NCBI GenBank assembly: GCA_037043015.1
Contig: CM073324.1
Location: forward strand, 20,786,097 to 20,850,096
Length of the DNA stretch: 64,000 nt
Source of the DNA: Bryum argenteum
Lineage: Eukaryota; Streptophyta; Bryopsida; Bryales; Bryaceae
Reading direction: 5' to 3'
The translations under genes were made by a program, and so were the position numbers. Shown one piece after another: positions 13,965 through 25,937 of this stretch. Under the pieces are notes generated by a model. The model searched no databases. It was not told where the DNA came from and saw nothing but the letters and a program-made list of their open reading frames with translations. Numbering within the stretch: the first letter of the stretch is position 1; each line of letters starts with the position of its first letter.

Positions 13965-16900
13965 TCAATAACGATCGTACCTGTCGTTTCGCCTGCAGAG
14001 GAATTCCAATCACCTCTACCATGTTACTCACTTAAGTTCAAACAAGCATGGCGTAATATGTTAAATTATCAGTATTCAAATAAGGTACATTTCCGATTAA
14101 ACCCACCTGTATCGATCGTTCCTGTCTCTTGAACGCTCCCTTGACCGTGATCTGCATCGGGAGTATCATGCACTATTAGGAAACGAACCGAATGCTGAAA
14201 AAACTCAAGTTGCAAGATCCACTGTCAAGGAAGAACATGATTACATTGACTGACCACGACTACCAACAACAACTCGATCATCTTCACACTTATAACTGAC
14301 CAAACAGTGTGGATTGCTGGACTACAACCTCTAACTCAGAAACTCATGCAGTCAGTAATTGGATTCAGATCTAAAAGTGTTACTGAAATATCATTCTGAT
14401 GCACTAGACCACATGATTCAAAAAGCTAAAAGTGACGAATGTGAGCTTTTGAGCAGTAACCCCTGTTTGACCAACAACAACTCGAAAATCTATATACTTG
14501 GGACTGACTGGAAAGTGAAGCAACCTGGACTTTTGACTTTCCATGTTCTAAAAGTGCTACTGAAAGATCTTACTAATGGAGTAAACCACATGATTCAAAA
14601 AGCTAAATGTGGCGCATGTAACACAAGCTTTTGAGCATAAGGCTCCTCTTGATTAGAGGAATAGACAAAACTGACCTTCTGCGACGGCCGTCATAATCGC
14701 GATCCGACCTTCCACGATCTCGTTCCCTGACTCGATCGCCTCGGTCTCTCTCACGTCGAGAATCCCGGCCGCCACGGTCACGAGTCCGTTCCCTCTCACG
14801 CTCGCGTTCCCGCTCCTCCTCTTTCTCTTGCTCTGCTCGCTGCTCACGATCCCCGTCTCTTTCTTTCTCCCTGTCTCTGCTCATCGAGCGCGTGTGGCTG
14901 GGCTCTCGAGGCCTGTTCAACCATTGCCAAAGTCAGTATAGACCACTTTCAAAAGCGGCAATTTTATATTACAATGCAAATCGTTTGAAAGTATTAGAAG
15001 GAAAGCAATTCATTAATGCACGTGCTAAAAGGTGGACATACTGAGTGTGAGTAGCACTCACTTCTCGTCATCGTGCGCTTCCAATTTCTTAGCATTTCGC
15101 TCAGCCTGTGGACACACAAACATCCTTTAAATGATGGTAGAGGGATGTAAAAGATTCATAGACATAGAGCTGAGGAATGAAGTCCGTAAGGGTACCAAGA
15201 ACTACAGGACTTATCCTCTTGGGGCAACGAATCGGAAGAGATTCACATTTAGTAAGACACTACAAAAAGAGCAAAATATCAGAATTTGGTGCATACCCGC
15301 ATGTCGGCAAGCTTCTCACGAATCTGCATGTAACCCAAATGCAGCTTCCCTCCGAAGTGGTCCGCTAGGCGGCGGTCGCTGAAAGTATTAACCAAATAAC
15401 CACTTTTCATGAAAACCACTATTTAGGAACTTAGAGGGGAGCATTAGAAGGAGAGATCACGATAGGGGTAAGATTGGTGACTGCCAAAGCAGGGTAAGAT
15501 ATATGTATATATAGACATGAAAATTATGCTTTTTCAACTGCAACCTACAAATTTGAGAAAATAAATGAGATGCATAATACATACAGTCAACACGGTGGAA
15601 TGTCATCATCATCTTCATAAACCCAAGACAAGTCCGCTGCAGAACACCAACATGGGTGATCAACTTAGGAATTGGTGGAGTAGCTTGAAGCGCCCGACCG
15701 AAGCTACTATATACCGTGCTTCTTTCGTTTATCAGAGCACAAGCAACTTCTACTGAAAACCCTCAAACACGTTTGAGATTACTGGATACTTAAGGACAAT
15801 CAACAGAACAGGACCAGCACAAACCTGTCATAGATGCTCAAAAAGGCTCCGCAAATATCACATACTCGCAGCTTCTGATCAGCCTGCCAAGAACAGAATG
15901 AGCATAAAAGGTCAACGAAGAAAACGGAAGTAGGGGATAGAAGATAAACGCACAACAGAACAAGAACTCCATAGCTAGGGTAGTCACATACAATGCGAAC
16001 TTCAGGGGCCAGCAGCTTCGCAGGATCGGTAATCGGCTCTTGTCTGGCTCCCAACTGCAATTACCACTGCTATGTCAGAATGCTCACAACCAACCACCAC
16101 ATTGGACAAACGAAGAATCGTAAACATCATGCTCAATATTTCATTTAACGACAACATTAATGAAAACAGCAAGCTGCCCAAGAGTTTCTGACTTTTTTCA
16201 GAGCTTCAGCCTCCTCCATTGCTTTCTGTGCTTCGTCCACCATCCCAAGCTCCCCTATTCACAACGATACAAAAGATATTGTTAACTTTCTTCATGGAGA
16301 TTGAAAACTAGAAGCCTAACTGAGATACCGTGAATCAAGCAAAAGCTCTACCACTCTATACAACAGAACTCAGTGCTATCACAGAAAGTACTGAAAACCA
16401 CATACTTAAGCTGCACCCTGTCATCTCAACCTTGATCACAGTTCTCATTAAGTAGATAAGAGAGGATGTATTCACGCCGCCGATAATATGCATAAACCGC
16501 CGATAATATGCATAAAATTGATCGCTTCTACTACGAAAAACGACAACAATCAAGGAATTGAGCTTTCACTGCGGAGTAGGAGGCATAAGTGCTGCGTGTC
16601 AACCGATCTGGTTAGGCCGAAAAAATCGTAGTCAAAGACTCACCCAATTCTTCAGCTTTCTTCAGCTTCTCCACGATCATTTCCTGTGTTCGTGCATCTG
16701 GTGGTAAGGCCACGAGAGTAGGCAATGGGGCAAGTGGAGGTGGATTGGCCAAAGGTTGCGGCATCAAGGCTCTGTCCTTGTTGAAAGCTTCCAGTAATGA
16801 CATGGCCTGCAATAAATTACCTTGGTCAAAACAATACATCTAATCGTCACACATCGAACTCCTCAATTCGAACATCATTGATTACTGGTCCAATGCAAGT

Positions 16901-18356
16901 AATTCAATTTTGTGAACGAAAACTACGATAATCGTTTGTTTGACGTTTACAGCAATAGTAACCGGCACTTCCATTACAACGTACAGCATCATTCAGAGCT
17001 GAGAAAGAACCTGTTTATCTGCACGCTTGGTTTGAAGCTCGTGCACAACCTCCATTATTCGAATTTTGTCATCACTCCGGCCCTCAAGATCTACACAAAG
17101 ACAACATGGATGTTTAGAGAACACACAAAAGAAGGCATGAACTTTCCACGCAGAACAAGCATAGTAAACTCCACGAATAGAGGACAAACTTACCCAGATA
17201 CTCTGCAGCTTTCAGCCTCTCTTTGATTTGCTTGGTATACTCCGTGGCTTCTGGCGACTGAGGAAACAGAACACAACAAATTAGAGCCAAACCACTGCCA
17301 AGACCTACATGATTATCAGAACTTTCAAAAGCCACAAACTATTAACATAGACTATACTCATGCAGGTACTCCCTTGCAACTTGGTGAAAGATTAGTGATG
17401 CACAAACCTGTGTCACCTCCGAAACAGCTATTGCAGTGGCCGCACCTGCTTCATCATCTTCAAGACGTTTTAATGCGCGTTGGATCTTGCGATCACACTC
17501 TATGATGTGCTTCTCTAAACAATCCTCCAAATCTCGATCATAATTATCTTTCTTCTTGGCTTTGGCTTCCTCGTACTCTTTTCGAAGCTGCAAAGAGTGC
17601 ACCTTCGAGCACGGACCGAGATCCATTTTCTGCAGGAGAGATTTCCCAAGAATTACGAAATGATTCGAGACGTCCAAAAGAAACCAGCATCACAGACATT
17701 CACATCAACACGATCAGCAGTTCGATTCGTGCAACTCCTTAAAATTGGAGTCCACCATATAAAAATCTCACACTCACCTACGAAGCCTAACACCAACCGT
17801 ACCACTTCAGAACTGGAATGTTCTCTTAAAAAACCAGGGATGAATCTATACAAAAATGTCCAGAGCTTCAAGAGTTCCACAGCTCCCAAAATCGAAGACT
17901 AAAACTAGTCATCACTACTGTAACCTAGTACCAAAATCACCTACGACTTTAACATGTAAACTAGGTTCAGACGATGGTCCCGGAATACTACAAAATTTCT
18001 AACGCCACAGACCTCCATAGATTTTTTTTGTGCAATTAAATAGAAAGCTCTTCTTAATAAATGCGTTCAAAAGATCGTTAAATCACTACAGCAGAAATAC
18101 TACCAACTTGAAACCCTAATGAAATTTCACAAAACCCTAAAAAAGGTGCCGAGAGAAGAGCATTTCTCGAACTCATACAAACGACTCATTAGGGTAAAGT
18201 TGATAGTACCGTGAGTTGAAAAAGGTCATGCGGACAGAGCCCGGTGAGGTACAGGCGACAAACATCGCGGTCCCAGTAATTGCGTTTCACCTCCAACACA
18301 TCCCCGTTGCGGTTCGCGCCCATCAAGGCGTCCAACTGCTTCCGAAACGCATCCAT
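13965..18356 (-). CDS. LUC7L: LUC7-like U1 snRNP splicing factor
   Basis: Nuclear U1-snRNP-associated protein that helps choose 5' splice sites. Exons on the minus strand: 18356-18210, 17629-17408, 17257-17194, 17090-17011, 16806-16644, 16254-16193, 16054-15992, 15883-15825, 15378-15297, 15105-15062, 14912-14676, 14151-14107 and 13992-13965. They sum to 1296 nt, 431 residues plus TGA, and every phase matches. Start: MDAFRKQLDALMGANRNGD. The first zinc finger is CPHDLFQLT followed by DLGPCSKVH, across the exon 1/2 junction. A helical middle follows. The second finger is VCDICGAFL with DRRLADHFGGKLHLGY. The C-terminus is an RE/RS-rich tail ending in RYDRY. The length and two-finger plus RS-tail layout are normal for the LUC7A/LUC7RL group. 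Confidence 0.95.
14240..14640. repeat. ~180-bp tandem repeat in a LUC7 intron
   Basis: About two and a half diverged copies in the intron between 14152 and 14675. Shared words are AAAAGTG(T/C)TACTGAAA, CCACATGATTCAAAAAGC, CTTTTGAGCA and ACCAACAACAACTCGA. Confidence 0.7.
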
Positions 18357-19828
18357 GGCGAGCTCTTAACACCAAAACCTCTTCTCCAAATTCTCCCTCT
18401 TCGAATTCTCTTGCACGGATCTAACTTCTTGAGTTCTGTAAGGATTTCGGAGGCCACAGGCTTGATCAATTGATATGGAAACAGCGCTGCTTTTCGGAAT
18501 CGTTTCAGGGTGGGCACAATGGAGCTGTGCGCATTGATCGCATCGACCCGGTCGCCCCACACATCCTCCACAACTTTCGGTGCGAGTTTGGGAATATATA
18601 CTGTGTGCTCCTTATGGCCACGGTCTTAGGGTATGCACGGTGTCGCTGTGGGTCTCCATTACCGTACGCTTATACCGTACCGTAGAAATGAACACTGCGG
18701 ATGAAACTTTCAAAAAAAGTGGCGGATGAAGATTTACAATCTGGATGAAATTTGTATTTCTGAAAACTATACATTAATTAGTTGTCCTTCAAGTTTTCAG
18801 TTATTTATCTAAGGAAAGTGATATCAGAAAATATGTAGTATGATAACATTTATCTTGATGGGTGTATCTTACCATTATTGATTGATAAATTGATTTCATA
18901 AACATATTGAAATAAATACTAAACATAGATTAATGAATATAGGAATAAAATAATTCAAGACTAATGAAATTGTATTTTAGTAAATAAATAAAGAAGAATA
19001 CCAGATCCTTGTGGGGTTGGCATGAATAAAATGCCGGTTTGACCTACCCTTGTTGTCATGCCCGCAGGAGATAACAACAATGACAATTATATTTTAATAA
19101 TTCTAATTAAAAAGGCACATCAACTACTAGAGCTATATTTTTAGCTATGAATTAATTTCCTTCAACTATTAAATTTTTGGATTACTTGATTTGAGTAATT
19201 TATTCCGTATACACAAATACGACTTCTAACATTCCTTTCTCAAGGCCAAAATTTTTGGGAAGCAATAATATATACAATTTCATGCATTCAAGACCTTCAC
19301 TTTTGATTTCAAACATAATAAAGACAACTACGTCGTTGGAATGTTACATTTGAGTCATTGAAATGTTACATTTTGAATATAACTAAAGATACAAATGATT
19401 TAGAGCAAATATTGACGTAACTCATGACTTGATTACAAAACTACTCTCAATATATATTTGTACATTACTTAGAGCATATTGTCACACCACCATTATGCCC
19501 ATTGGAAATCCCTTGCTCTTATTGTTCCATAAAAAATAAAGAACTCCAACCTTATTTGAGGTTGGCATCAATAGAGTGTTCAACCTATCATTGCGTACAT
19601 GCTTGGAGGTCATAACATCAACGATAGGACTACTACCTTCTCTCAGTGTAGTTACTAATTTAGCTTTACGTAACTACTAGTGCCTTAGGGATATTTGACG
19701 TAGTAAGCTCCATATATATTATTAATATGTCCCACCTCCATAGCTATTGCCACTTATATACTTTGACCATTCGCCTCTTGTTTTTTTTCTAGATATAAAA
19801 TAAGGTCAATTGTGTAATTTTTGGTGAT

Positions 19829-20480
19829 TTGGGGGCAATAAATACTTCAAACTTTCAAATACGGGGACCCATTGTCCCGATTTAAGATCGATTTGTTTTC
19901 CACAACTCTACATATAAACCCGCTTCCAACAACAAACTATGTGCTTTAGATATATTAGATTCTTGCATGGTTGGGTTCTCTTGTTTAACAATTAGATCCA
20001 AAATTATGTCATTTTTGTAATTACTCAAACATATTGGGGGCCATATTTACTTGAAAATCCAACATCTTGAGATTCGTCAACCTAGTGCGCAATCTGATTA
20101 TTTTCTAGAATTCTACAAGAATGTCTAAGTCCAGTGACACACCTCATGTGTACTAATCCAACCAGCGGTTTCCAAAGTCATAATGTCACTCGCTAAACAA
20201 CACAAAACAAAAAAAGAACCTGCCTCAAATAATGGATCTAGTACTTACTTGCGGAGTTGCCATTGTGATATGAATATTTTCGAATATTGATGAGGCATAA
20301 ATACTTTAAAATTCAATATCTTGAGACCTGTCGACCAATATGCGATAGGATTGCTTCAGACAACTTAATAAAAAAACCCTGCTTACAACAACACTTTATG
20401 CACCCCAATCCGACCGGCACTACCAAAGATCATAATGTCATGTCTAAAACACAACAAACTACTTACCTTTAATAATAGAT
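19829..20480. repeat. Three clustered copies of a dispersed repeat
   Basis: Copies at about 19829-19945, 20030-20208 and 20254-20480 share in order GG(G/C)CAT-AATACTT-AAA-TTC, AATATCTTGAGA, ACACCTCATG / TATGCACCCCAATCCGAC, AAG(A/T)TCATAATGTCA and ACAACAAACTA. A further copy is at 51326-51560. Function and class unknown; no terminal features seen. Confidence 0.6.
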
Positions 20481-20659
20481 GTAAGTAATATTAGATAATA
20501 AATTTAAGTACAAAGGAAGGATCACGAAACATATAACAAAATATATTATTGCTCTTTGATATGTATCTAGAGTAAGATTAATAAAGTCTTTATAAACAAA
20601 AACAAATTAGTCTCTCCTAAGGCACTCACTTCCTTCTATTAAAATCCTATTGATGTTGA

Positions 20660-21890
20660 TGGCTAGTTGTGTGTCTATAAGGTGTTTGCCATAAGTTTTG
20701 TATTTTTACAAGCTTTATAAGCACTCTTCTCAAGATTGTCCCTACTACATTTCTCAAGTACATTTCCTATCTCTATTGGTTGCAATACATGCCTTGTTTA
20801 TTCACAAATACGTATCTTGTATTTATTGGCCATACTTCATGCCTTATTCCTTCATAAGCATATACCATGTCTCCTTTGGCCTATCGTAAGCCTTGTGTTT
20901 GGGTAGGTTTCTCGACATGTCTCCCGTCTCGTCTTTATAGGTCCGATTGCACGGCTTGTCCCTCCACACGTTCTATGGTACGTCTCTCCTATTTATTGGC
21001 CTGACTGCACGCCTTGTGCCTCTACATGTTCCATGACACGTCTTTGCTATTTTTTGACCTGACTGCATCTTGTACCTCCACAACGTCTCCTCTCTTTGTG
21101 AGCCTAATTGCACGTCTTGTGCCTCCACAACATCTCTACACTTTGTTGCCATGACTGCACGTCTTGTATCTCCATAATGTCTCCACTCTTTATTGGCCTG
21201 ATTGCACATCTTGTGCCTCCACAACGTCTCTACTATTTAGTGCCTCCACTATTTAGTGCCTTAACTACACGTCTTGTGCCTCCACAACGTCTCCACTCTT
21301 TATTGCACTGACTGCACGTCTTGTGCCTCCACAACGTCTCCACTCTTTATTGCACTAACTGCACGTCTTGTGCCTCCACAACGTCTCCACTATTTAGTAC
21401 TCTTACTGCGCGTCTTGTGCCTACAAAACGTCTCCACTCATTATTACCCTAACTCCACGTCTTATGCCTCCACAACGTCGCCACTCTTTATTGCCTTGAC
21501 TGCACTTCTTGTACCTCCACAACTTCTCCACTCATTATTGCCATGATTGCGTCCTGAGTGCACGTCTTGTGCCTCCACACGTTTTATGGCACGTCTCTCT
21601 TCTTTATTAGGCCGATTGCACGCCTGTGTCTCCACACGTTCAATGTTCGATGACACATCTTCACTACGCCCCCTTGTGCCTCTACACGTCTTCACGACGC
21701 CCCCTTGTACCTCCACATGTTCGATGACACGTTTCTCCGTCTTTATTGGCCCGATTGCAAGTCTTGTGCCATACATGTTCCATGGTCTTTCTATACGCCC
21801 CCTTCCATAGCTCACATACCCAATGACTCCGCAATACGTCTCGTGTTTCCATACGTTCCATGGCATGCATAGGTCCATGGACCCCATGTG
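20660..21890. repeat. 47-bp minisatellite array
   Basis: About 16 direct repeats from about 20940 to 21780, best preserved at 21060-21540, where the period is 47 bp. The core is GCACGTCTTGTGCCTCCA followed by CAACGTCTCCACTCTTTATT. Units become longer and more diverged towards both edges. Very diverged units appear to start near 20660. Unit-to-unit variation and the lack of unique spacers exclude a CRISPR-like arrangement. Confidence 0.9.
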
Positions 21891-22490
21891 GCAATCAAAG
21901 TAAAAGGTCATAAAAAAGTAAAAATAACTAAAAGTAAAAGATAGAATTATACTTCATCATGTATATAGAGGGGAGATTTTGAGAATTTCACCTATACTCA
22001 AAAATAATCAAATCTCCCTTAATATGATCATAAGCCCTAGATCGAGCAACCTTTCGTTTTAAAGGCAACTGACCCACAAGAGGAACTGATTGCCGTTTCT
22101 CGAAGCCTATTTCAACTTGCGCCTCTTCCATTCTACCTTCACTTTGCTTGGTGCTCTCATCTTCGTTTTGCCGCTCCATCTTGCCGACCTCTAGCTTTTC
22201 CAGCCGAATACTCTTTCGGTAAGTTGCTTTCTCGTGCTATAAACTCTTTTCGTGTTTTGCGCCGTCTTTTTATCTCATCGGCTGCTTGTGCAAGTGCGGC
22301 GTTCCACATTAGGGTTAAGTCTCAAGCCTCGGTTGTAGGTGCGAGGCTTGCATATAAGAGTTTTGAGACCTTTCTGTATTAAGTTTGAGATTTTTGAGTT
22401 TTTGGAGCGTGAGACGAGATTTCGGACTGAGAGGCGGGGACTTGGATTGAGAAGCACTTGTTGGCTACTCTGATGTCTGCAGGAGCGACC

Positions 22491-24739
22491 ATGAGGGAAC
22501 GCAGTCCCGACTTCAGCCCCCGACGGAGCTACGACAGTCCCCCTCGACGAGGCTATGGCGGTAGACGGCGCAGTCCCAGCCCGCCACCCCGTGGCGGAAG
22601 AGGCGGTTACGGGCGCGAACCGGAGCTGCCGACTAGCCTGCTCGTGCGCAATATCCCACGCGACTGCACGTAAGTGCTTTTACGTTTTAAGTTTTGTTAT
22701 TTGATTGGATTTGAAAATTAGGGTTTTGGGATACTGATGATTATGTTTTTGTGTTGTGACAGTTCGGAGGATCTTCGTATTCCGTTCGAGCGTTATGGAG
22801 TTGTGAAGGATGTGTACCTGCCAAGGGATTACTATACTAAGTAAGTTGAATATCTCGTGGTGGGAGATCACTGTAAGGTAGAGCGTGTGCTCTTGTTCAT
22901 GCCAGACGGAGAGGATTTTTAAGTATGGATACGTAATTGGCTGTTATTGGATTGCCTAACTTTTGGCTCCCAATAGGTATCCCTCAAGTTTCCAGAAATA
23001 GTGAAGTTTACAAGTTGAAGAGAAGATAGTGTCTTTACGGTGGCCCAAGAATCTTGCAATGGTGGACGGTGTGAAAAGAGTTAAATGAAGCTACACTGTG
23101 GAAGTTGGGACCAAGTGTCATGCACATTCAAATTTTTTCTGGAAGAATCCACTTGCAAGATCAATCACAAGTCATCTATATCTCTCGTTTGCGGTCATTA
23201 GGGGCATGTGTTGACCTCAAGGTTAGCAAGCTAATTATCAAGGTCATTTTGAGATACTCAAATTACGAAATAATCCTTAAAGCACCGACAAGGTTCCTGA
23301 AGGATTTCCGTCTTCGTCGTCGCTCATGTCTGTCTGGGCATCCGAAAGGTTCATGCTTGGCATGACTGATTTAGCCAATCGTGTGGTCTCACAACTCTGA
23401 CGTTTAAGGGTGTATCCAAGTGCAGAGACTGTTCAGTATTCTGCACCTGTTGTGGGCCTTCGTATTGACCGAGAGTCTTGTGTGTTCTTGCAGGCAACCA
23501 CGAGGATTTGGGTTCGTTCAATTTCTGGAACCCCGGGAAGCTGCAGAGGCACAGTACTACCTGGATCATTCGCTCATCGCTGGCCGGGAGATTACCGTCG
23601 TGTTTGCTGAGGAGAATCGCAAAAGGCCGCAGGAGATGCGCTCGAAGGAACGCTTCCGGGGTCGACCTGGATTTGGAGCTCGTAGGGGTTTGTGCTTATA
23701 TATCTCCTTCGTTGCAATTACTCATTTTTCTGACCTTTTGAATCATTGCTACCCTGGATGGTTATTTATGCCGTTTTGCTGGGACTATAGCTATGTTTAT
23801 TAACTTTGTGGTGACTTTGACAGGTTCGCGTTCCCCACGGCGTTTCTCGCCACCTCCTCGTGGTGGTCGGAGGTCACGGTGAGGAACCTTTCCATCTTTT
23901 TGCGACCCTATGTTTATTGTGCGTAGTTAGCATCTTTCTGCGTAGGATTGCTGAATGTCATTGATAGTAAACGTTTTGTTTGAATTGACGAAATACCCGT
24001 CTTCTTGATGTAAATTTCGATTTGTCAGTCAGGTATTAAACTTCAAGTAATTCACTTTGATTTCAGTACAGGGCAGGACATCAGAAGTAACATGTGTTGG
24101 ATCCTTGATTCATGTGCAGATCGCCTTCTCGATCAGGCAGAGGCCACCGCCGCAGGTCGTACACGCCCTCTCCTGGAGCCCATGGTGCCGCTCCGTCCAG
24201 ATCACCTTCGCCTTTGACCTCTCACAGGAGGACGAGAGATCGATCTCCTGTCCGGGGAAAGTCTCCAACTCCACCACCATCTAGATCTCGAGGTTCCCAG
24301 CTTCGTACAAATGGGAGAGACCAGTATGCCTCACGGTAAATTTTTTATTCTGTGGTTTGAATCATGAGTTTCTGTGTTGAGAATTAGGCTAAAAAATGGA
24401 TGGTGTATCAATATCATGTCGAGATCACGAGCTTCCCGTACATGTCGTTCCCTTGTTTCTGATTGATTTTTCTTCCGTCGTGTAGTTCTCGAAGTCCTGA
24501 GGTTTCACCATCGGCTCCTCAACGGCGACGACGATCACCATCTCCTGACCCTCGCATGGTTCAAGAGCCTCCCTTTGAGCGCTCTCCAGTGCCCCACTCC
24601 AGGTATTTGTCTTCATAGTTTTGGACTCTTACGTACTCTTGCTATCACATCGCCACAACAATTCGAATGGTTGAAGTGGTGTCTAGCATATATTTCTAAA
24701 CTTACGAGTTGCTTGTAATGTCCGTGCAGACAAGGTTAA
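22491..24739 (+). CDS. SCL: SC35-like (SCL) serine/arginine-rich splicing factor, copy A
   Basis: Nuclear SR protein that binds exonic RNA and promotes spliceosome assembly. Exons 22491-22669, 22763-22840, 23494-23687, 23824-23878, 24120-24335, 24486-24602 and 24730-24739 sum to 849 nt, 282 residues plus TAA. The start MRERSPDFSPRRSYDSPPRR was chosen because plant SCL30/33 proteins begin the same way. An in-frame upstream ATG at 22473 would add six residues. A charged N-terminal extension, the hallmark of the SCL subfamily, precedes one RRM at residues about 49-124, with RNP2 LLVRNI and RNP1 RGFGFVQF. VVFAEENRKRPQEMR and a long RS/SP tail follow. The 78-nt second exon has the same length and phase as in copy B at 38896-43061. 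Confidence 0.93.
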
Positions 24740-25937
24740 TAGATGAAGAAAGGATGAGGGGGATCAGAACGTCGTGGTTCGACGAACATGTTTCGATCAT
24801 CATTTAAGTCCCTGCACGTTGCGATCTGGATCCTCTGTTGGGTATTGCTAGAATTTGAAGAGTTATTCCCGCAAGTACGGCCTTCCATTGGGAGGCTTAC
24901 CCTCAAAGCCATCGTCCTAGATCCAACCCTTATGGCGTGTTCATATTGGCTGTTAGGTGGTGTTTTGACGAGCTAGACCGAGTTGCTAGTTTCCAGGGTT
25001 GCAGTTAGAACAGTTTGGTGACTATTTCCGGTTTGCAGATAGAACAGGAGTTGTTACTTTGAAAGACCACTATGTTATCCTTCACGTGCATGTTTATGAA
25101 AGACTCACGTTTTTATTGCCATAAATCTCGATCATTTGTCATCTATGCGTCCACTCTCCCCTGCTTCAATTACGCTGCTCTTGTACGTGTGTCATGGTTA
25201 CCGTAGCATGATTGTACAGGTATCAAAAAACTACATCTCAAATGATGCATGCGTCTTTTGAAACATAACTCCCGATTGTTTTTTAAGCCTCTTCAGGGAT
25301 GTCGTCCTGTGGACAAAGAGCAGCCTGACCTGGCCAGGTACCCAGTCACTAGCCCTGTCGTATTTTGCCCCCAACCCCCTTGGCAGTTATGTAGGCTTTG
25401 TGCACACTCGTAGTCCTGGTCCTTCATCTTTTCGCTTTCATGGTGTAACACCGACCCCGGTGATTCATACTCCTTGTCAGTTGAACCTTCTGAATGTATG
25501 ACGGACAGAAACGGCAGGGACCGTAATTCGCTTTCATCAGAACGAATGTTCATCGTCCATACCCATTCATTTGTTCGATCGCTGGTTTCAGTTGGGAGCG
25601 TGGCGGTCATAACCAAACCAACTCCCGTGCACCCGAGGTGAAGAACTCGAGGCATCATTTCTTCCCGAAGCAGGTTCTTTCAATTCAAGCTGGTATTGTT
25701 TTCATCGTTTGATATACGACGATGACCAGAGATTAGCATGCTTGATGCCTCCTGAAACCCAGTTCAAAAATTTCGCTAATTTCGGAGGCTGCCCTTTGTT
25801 TCGTAGTATATCTCCACTTCAACTAATCTTATCAACAACAGAGTAAAGGCTGCGTTCTAATCTCTGGAGAAGCCTTCGTGACATTGCTCAGACCAGTTCA
25901 AACTGCTGCTGCTCGTGTTGAGCATTATCAATCAGTC
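24740..25937. other. Spacer between SCL-A and clathrin heavy chain
   Basis: Should hold the SCL-A 3' UTR and the promoter and 5' UTR of the clathrin gene. A 121-codon minus-strand frame at 25293-25658 has no domain features. Nothing else is recognised. Confidence 0.5.

Larger units (their letters stand above)
18357..22490. other. Spacer between divergent LUC7 and SCL genes
   Basis: Contains the upstream regions of both genes, with the minisatellite and the dispersed repeat copies listed separately. Two segments, about 19011-19082 and 19550-19622, are related through TTGGCAT(G/C)AATA, CAACCTA / GACCTAC and CATGC. The rest is AT-rich. No coding sequence is supported. Confidence 0.6.

Noticed and set aside
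21060..21540. CRISPR-like regular repeats
   Set aside because: Units are contiguous and mutually similar throughout with no unique spacers, and the genome is a plant nuclear one.
21108..21911. Several 70-150 codon frames on both strands
   Set aside because: They are repeats of the 47-bp unit read as codons.
25293..25658. 121-codon minus-strand frame between SCL-A and clathrin
   Set aside because: No domain, low-complexity composition, and it lies in the expected clathrin promoter.
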